From UBA5336 sp038526245 (GTDB lineage Bacteria; Pseudomonadota; Alphaproteobacteria; Caulobacterales; Hyphomonadaceae), in the NCBI GenBank assembly GCA_038526245.1, contig JBCBGZ010000058.1:1-17367 (forward strand): a DNA stretch of 17,367 nucleotides. Reading direction: 5' to 3'. The position numbers and the translations under genes were made by a program. This document shows, in pieces, positions 14,001 through 17,367 of the stretch; the stretch's first letter is position 1; each line of letters begins with the position of its first letter. The notes beneath the pieces are model-generated. The model had not been told where the DNA came from. It saw only the letters and a list, made by a program, of their open reading frames with translations, and did no database searches.

Positions 14001-15973
14001 TGGCCGTGGCCTGGTCTGAAGAAGGCCTCGGATCAGCATCCCGGCCGATCACTGTGCGAGATCCTGCGCCTGCGGAACTGATACTCCCGCGCTTTCTTGC
14101 GCCAGGAGATGAGGCTGTTGTGACCGCCAGCCTGGACAATGTGGAGCTGTCTACTGGTGAGTTCGTGGCCAATGTCACGGGTGCAGGCAACGTCACACCC
14201 CTCGATGGTAACATCTCGCGCACACTTCCCCAGGGCCAGCGTGCGGATGTCCCGGTGCGGATTTCGGCGGGCGATGAGGGCATTTCGCGCCTGCGTCTGG
14301 CCGTGAATGGGCCAGACAATTTCGGCGCAGATCGCGAGTACCAAATCCAGACGCGGTCCCCTTACTTGCCGATCACTCGAATTGATTCCGAACTGATGTC
14401 GTCGGGCGAGACGTTTGCCCTGTCCCGGGACATGGTTGATGGCCTTGTTCCAGGCTCCGTGGATGTCGTGGTCAGCTACTCAAGCCTGCCGGTGGATGAG
14501 AACGCCCTCTATGCGTCGCTGGCGCGCTATCCCTATGGCTGCACGGAGCAGACGATCAGCCGGGCCATGCCGTTGATCTATGCTGAGCAGCTTGTTGCGC
14601 TTGGAGCCGACGGAGACGCTGCTGAAGCGCGCACGGAAGTGCAGGCCGCGATCAATCGCGTGTTGAACCGACAATCGGCTGACGGGGCCTTTGGTCTCTG
14701 GCGCGAGGGAGACCGCAGCGCATCGCCTTGGCTTGGCGCTTACACCACGGACTTCCTCTATCGCGCCAAGGCGGCCGGATATTCCGTGCCAAACGAAGCT
14801 CTCGACCGGGCTTCAGATGCCCTTCAAACCATTGCTTCGGGTGATGCATGGCGCGTCTATGGCTATGACACGGATGTTTGGGAAAGCCGTTGGCACAATG
14901 ATACCCAAGCCAAGTTGATGGACCGTTCTGCACCCTATGCGCTTTACGTGCTGGCCCAGTCCGGTCAGGCCGACGTCTCCAGACTGCGCTACCTTCATGA
15001 TCGTGAACTCGACGACATGGAAAGCCCGCTCGCCCAGGCGCAACTCGGCGCGGCCCTGGCTCTGATGGGCGACCGGTCCCGCGCGCTCAATGCGTTCGCG
15101 GCAGCAGAGGCGGGGCTCGGCTATGACAATGACGGCGACTACTATCAGACGCCCCTGCGCGATATCGCTGCAATCCTTGCGCTTGCCCATGAGGCAGAGT
15201 TGGAGAGCGTGGTGGAGCGCCTGGCGGAACGGCTCGGCAGTGATATCCCTGACCCCAGCGAGCTTACGACACAGGAGAAAGCCTTTCTCTTGCTGGCCGT
15301 AAACGCGCTGACGGGCGGCGATGCTGACGCCTTTCGGATGAAAGTCGAGGGGCTGGGGCGCGGCAATGACAATGATCGGCGCTACCGGATCGCGGAAAGC
15401 CAGATTTCGCCTGATGTGACCTTCACCTATGAAGGCGATGCACCGGTGTATCGCACGGTGTTTGTGACCGGCAGCCCCGTGGAAGCCCCACCGCCGATCT
15501 CGTCCCGACTGGACATCACCAAACGGTACTTCGACCTTCGGGGCCGCGCCGTAGACCTCGGCAATGTTGACCAGGGTGATCAGATTGTCACTGTGATAAC
15601 CCTTGATCCGGGTGAGCGGCGCACCAATCCGCTTATCGTGGCGGACTTGTTGCCGGCCGGCTTCGAAATCGAAACAATCCTTCGTCCGGCCGATGGCCGC
15701 CGGGAGGGCACCGATGACGGCGCTTTTGCCTGGATTGGCGCAATTGCCCAGCCAAAGACTGCCGAAGCCCGTGATGACAGGTTTGTCGCCGCAATCGATG
15801 TGCGTTCCCAGAATCGCACACTGGCCTATGTGGTACGGGCCGTGACGCCGGGCCAGTTCGCCGTGCCCGGAGCTGTTGCGGAAGACATGTACCGCCCGCT
15901 GGTTCAGGCGCGTTCGCGCGCCAGTGCGCTTAGCGTCAATGCAGTCAGCGGCGGACCCGGCGGCGGTCAGTAA
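11012..15973 (+). CDS. bacterial alpha-2-macroglobulin lipoprotein
   Basis: The 1653-residue protein has a lipoprotein signal peptide with lipobox LAAC (C22) and Gly at +2, then a charged Gln/Arg-rich linker. Macroglobulin domains follow: an MG2-like start around YTDRGIYRPG (409–418), bait-type and A2M core regions near 500–1050, a thioester domain with YGCTEQ (thioester C1177 and Q1180), and a C-terminal bMG10-like domain (about 1490–1650). Such proteins trap proteases that enter the periplasm: bait cleavage frees the thioester, which bonds to the attacker. It is the type that carries the thioester and pairs with PBP1C; its stop and the pbpC ATG are one base apart. E. coli YfhM is the model. 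The bait segment cannot be placed exactly from sequence. Confidence 0.95.
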   Translation: MRKPLWHKSIFAIGAAMLLAACGSGGGSDTPADVASIEDTEGDVVERSRRDQNAANRRERERQRIAAENEVDFTYYRYRINTAGDTPVACFVFSSPLDANTDYSPFIEFRPAFQPALSVEGSDLCVGGLEFGTSRTAILKSGLPAADGRALETTEDVPIDFADRPPYVGFRGAGVILPREEADGLPIETVNVEQVNITVSHVPDRVLYDKSIDQGATAQQGSYTYLYGDRRASDVAEEIWSGTMRVDALQNAPVTTVFPLSDVIGALEPGAYFVEIEDAKDLASNAGPPASAKRWIMLTDLALTAYRGEHGLDLTLRSLRDGQEVVDANVQLVAYNNDVLAEQRTGADGRVSFDKPILAGTGNAAPKLVLAYGARGDLAVLDLTRAPVDLSELGTGGRATPGPVDAYLYTDRGIYRPGETVFITSLLRDRAARAIDGRSGQLVVYRPNGLEAQKLRFTEAEGGAVALDYIMSRDAARGVWRAVLEMDGSGRAGEVSWSVEDFVPQRIAVELETDEDTPIRAGTTRDVQVNARFLYGAPGAGLEVAARARVQRDPSPFEGLDGFSFGRHDEQFREELIELGNTVTDGAGVATLVLEPRRRGQSSSFPLRLNTVVDVEEPGGRAVSESVRIPYRPSQLYLGIKPGFERRAPQGEPVSFEIAAVGADGGLAGTELSWKLLSINYHYDWYRDGERWRWRRSRTVDEVREGILSTAQGATGEITVTDLDWGSYELMLDGPAGAEASKAFYVGWGGSVSDDGVEAPDRVEVSMVDDSVLPGRNAEFVIVPPYDGEAQIVVATDRILTVETRPVTAEGTRVTLPVSEDWGEGAYVMVSVFTARDPVLDAKPRRAVGVVYAPVDMGERTFDLAINAPDVVRPDREQLIEVEITGGPRQPVFLTLAAVDEGILQLTKFQSPDPVSYFFGKKALGVSLYDDYGRLLDPNLGLPAEVRSGGDQLGGEGLSVVPTKSVALFSGIVDVGRSGSAKVRFDVPDFNGELRLMAVAWSEEGLGSASRPITVRDPAPAELILPRFLAPGDEAVVTASLDNVELSTGEFVANVTGAGNVTPLDGNISRTLPQGQRADVPVRISAGDEGISRLRLAVNGPDNFGADREYQIQTRSPYLPITRIDSELMSSGETFALSRDMVDGLVPGSVDVVVSYSSLPVDENALYASLARYPYGCTEQTISRAMPLIYAEQLVALGADGDAAEARTEVQAAINRVLNRQSADGAFGLWREGDRSASPWLGAYTTDFLYRAKAAGYSVPNEALDRASDALQTIASGDAWRVYGYDTDVWESRWHNDTQAKLMDRSAPYALYVLAQSGQADVSRLRYLHDRELDDMESPLAQAQLGAALALMGDRSRALNAFAAAEAGLGYDNDGDYYQTPLRDIAAILALAHEAELESVVERLAERLGSDIPDPSELTTQEKAFLLLAVNALTGGDADAFRMKVEGLGRGNDNDRRYRIAESQISPDVTFTYEGDAPVYRTVFVTGSPVEAPPPISSRLDITKRYFDLRGRAVDLGNVDQGDQIVTVITLDPGERRTNPLIVADLLPAGFEIETILRPADGRREGTDDGAFAWIGAIAQPKTAEARDDRFVAAIDVRSQNRTLAYVVRAVTPGQFAVPGAVAEDMYRPLVQARSRASALSVNAVSGGPGGGQ

Positions 15974-15974
15974 C

Positions 15975-17367
15975 ATGACGAGCTGGGCGCAGCGGTTTCG
16001 CGGGCGTCTCTCGGGCGTGCGCTGGCGTCGTGTCGGCTGGGTTGTCCTGGCGATCGTGTTCAGCGTTCTGGCGTTAGATCGAGTGTTCCCGCCGCCGCTG
16101 GAGCGCGGCGAACACCTCAGCCAATGGGTCACAGATCGTGATGGTAGGCCCCTTCGAGCCTTCCCGACAGCTGAGGGACGCTGGCGATTGCCGGCCGATC
16201 TCGATGAGGTCGATCCGGTCTTCGTCGAGGCACTGCTCGCTGTCGAAGACAAGCGCTTTTATGCCCATTCTGGCGTAGACTGGATCGCAATGGTCCGGGC
16301 GGCTTTGACAAGCGCCAATGCAGGGCGAGTTGTCTCCGGTGGTTCTACGATTACCATGCAGACCGCCCGGCTTTTGGAGCCTCGCCCGCGCACGATCGGC
16401 TCGAAGCTGATTGAGATGGTGCGCGCCCATCAGATTGAGGCGCGTCTCTCAAAGGACGAGATCCTTGAGCTTTATCTGACGCTGGCGCCCTATGGCGGCA
16501 ATCTGGAAGGTGTGCGCGCGGCGAGCTGGAGCTATTTTGGTCATGGTCCGGACAGGCTTGGCGATGACGAAATCGCGCTGTTGATTGCGCTGCCCCAAAG
16601 CCCGGAGCGTCGCCGACCGGACCGGCAACCCGATGGCGCAAAAGCCGGCCGGGCGGTGATCGCGGCGAAACTGGAGGGCTTTGGCGTGCTCACCGCTCAA
16701 AGGGCTGATGAGGTGCGGTCCGCGGCGCTGCCGGAGATACGACACCACTTTCCGAGCCACGCCTGGCATGCCGCCGCAACGGCGCGGCGCATCGGCCAGG
16801 CTGGGGGTTTTGATGTTCGCGCCAGTCTCGACGGCCCGCTCCAATTAGAGCTCGAATCTTTGCTGGCCGCGCGGACCAGCGCTCTTCCAGCCGATGTGCA
16901 GATGTCCGCGCTGGTTGTGCACACGCCAAGCCGCTGCATTCGCGCGCTTGTTGGTTCTGCAAACCGGCGAAGACCCGGAGGGTGGATGGATCTGACGGCC
17001 CAGCCGCGTTCTCCCGGATCTACGCTGAAACCCTTCATCTATGCGATGGCGTTTGATGACGGGATAGCCGCGCCCGGAACTGTTATATCAGACCTGCCAA
17101 AGCGCTTCGCGGCTTACCAGCCGGAGAATTTTGACCGGTCGTTCCGAGGTGACGTGACGATTGCGGAGGCTTTGCAGCATTCGTTGAATGTGCCGGCGGT
17201 GCTTGCTCTCGCGGAGGTAGGCCCAGCCAGGTTTTCGGCAAACCTCTCCCTGTCCGGGGCCCATCCGCAGCTGAACGGCGGAGCGGAAACCGAAGCGGGG
17301 CTCGCAATCGCCCTGGGTGGAGCAGGGCTCTCGGCCCAGGACCTCGCCTTACTCTATGCAGCATTGG
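15975..17367 (+). CDS. pbpC: penicillin-binding protein 1C (3' end cut by window edge)
   Basis: The first 464 residues are present. A single membrane anchor (about 21–35) is followed by a glycosyltransferase (GT51) domain with catalytic E91 in AVEDKRFYAHSGVD and the GGSTITMQ motif at 122–129. A transpeptidase domain then shows STLK at 349–352 (nucleophile S349) and SLN at 403–405. The KTG motif and the C-terminal extension lie beyond the window. PBP1C polymerises glycan strands and cross-links peptidoglycan in the periplasm. The ATG is one base after the macroglobulin TAA, so the two are translated from one message. PBP1C–macroglobulin pairs are well known and are proposed to combine wall repair with protease defence. 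Confidence 0.95.
   Translation, partial: MTSWAQRFRGRLSGVRWRRVGWVVLAIVFSVLALDRVFPPPLERGEHLSQWVTDRDGRPLRAFPTAEGRWRLPADLDEVDPVFVEALLAVEDKRFYAHSGVDWIAMVRAALTSANAGRVVSGGSTITMQTARLLEPRPRTIGSKLIEMVRAHQIEARLSKDEILELYLTLAPYGGNLEGVRAASWSYFGHGPDRLGDDEIALLIALPQSPERRRPDRQPDGAKAGRAVIAAKLEGFGVLTAQRADEVRSAALPEIRHHFPSHAWHAAATARRIGQAGGFDVRASLDGPLQLELESLLAARTSALPADVQMSALVVHTPSRCIRALVGSANRRRPGGWMDLTAQPRSPGSTLKPFIYAMAFDDGIAAPGTVISDLPKRFAAYQPENFDRSFRGDVTIAEALQHSLNVPAVLALAEVGPARFSANLSLSGAHPQLNGGAETEAGLAIALGGAGLSAQDLALLYAAL

Noticed and set aside
11291..16252. Three long minus-strand open frames (359, 480 and 479 residues) within the macroglobulin gene and the start of pbpC
   Set aside because: They mirror the codon structure of the plus-strand genes, show no family motif and lack start signals.

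Overview
The window is about 61% GC by eye and looks like the chromosome of an alphaproteobacterium, most likely near the Caulobacterales / Hyphomonadales. The basis is gene content and order: a DUF4164–zapA–DUF5076 unit divergent from transketolase, a tkt–gap–pgk–fba cluster with a class I aldolase, a DUF1272 Cys-rich protein, and Caulobacter-style promoter elements. This is inference from family knowledge and was not checked by a search.

Layout, left to right. (1) 1–1586, minus: a DUF262/DUF1524 (GmrSD-like) protein cut by the left edge. It is the only gene here with a defence flavour. (2) 1673–3077, minus: efp then suhB, with 10 nt between them. (3) 3221–3571, plus: a lone small membrane protein of the DUF4282 type, whose stop overlaps the stop of the convergent thiE. 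(4) 3568–4500, minus: DUF1272 then thiE. (5) 4570–9910, minus: the central carbon block tkt, gap, pgk, fba, which serves glycolysis/gluconeogenesis and the non-oxidative pentose phosphate pathway. (6) 10005–10899, plus: DUF4164, zapA, DUF5076 (cell division). (7) 11012–17367, plus: a bacterial alpha-2-macroglobulin lipoprotein followed after one base by pbpC (PBP1C), cut by the right edge. Apart from DUF4282, all genes left of about 9.9 kb are on the minus strand and all to the right are on the plus strand.

How the genes work together. Tkt, Gap, Pgk and Fba interconvert sugar phosphates and triose phosphates. EF-P relieves ribosome stalling at proline runs. ZapA bundles FtsZ at midcell. PBP1C and the macroglobulin are a known pair thought to guard and repair the periplasm, the macroglobulin trapping proteases through its thioester.

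The most notable non-coding signals are two strong intrinsic terminators, each placed just before the next co-directional gene (gap|pgk and fba|DUF1272). There is also a 15-bp inverted repeat and a spaced direct repeat in the tkt–gap gap upstream of gap, and a run of seven G inside the predicted efp promoter spacer. I see no tRNA, rRNA, CRISPR array, insertion sequence or attachment site. Most of the window is ordinary housekeeping DNA. No convincing new system is visible, and the DUF262 gene is the best lead because its neighbourhood continues outside the window.
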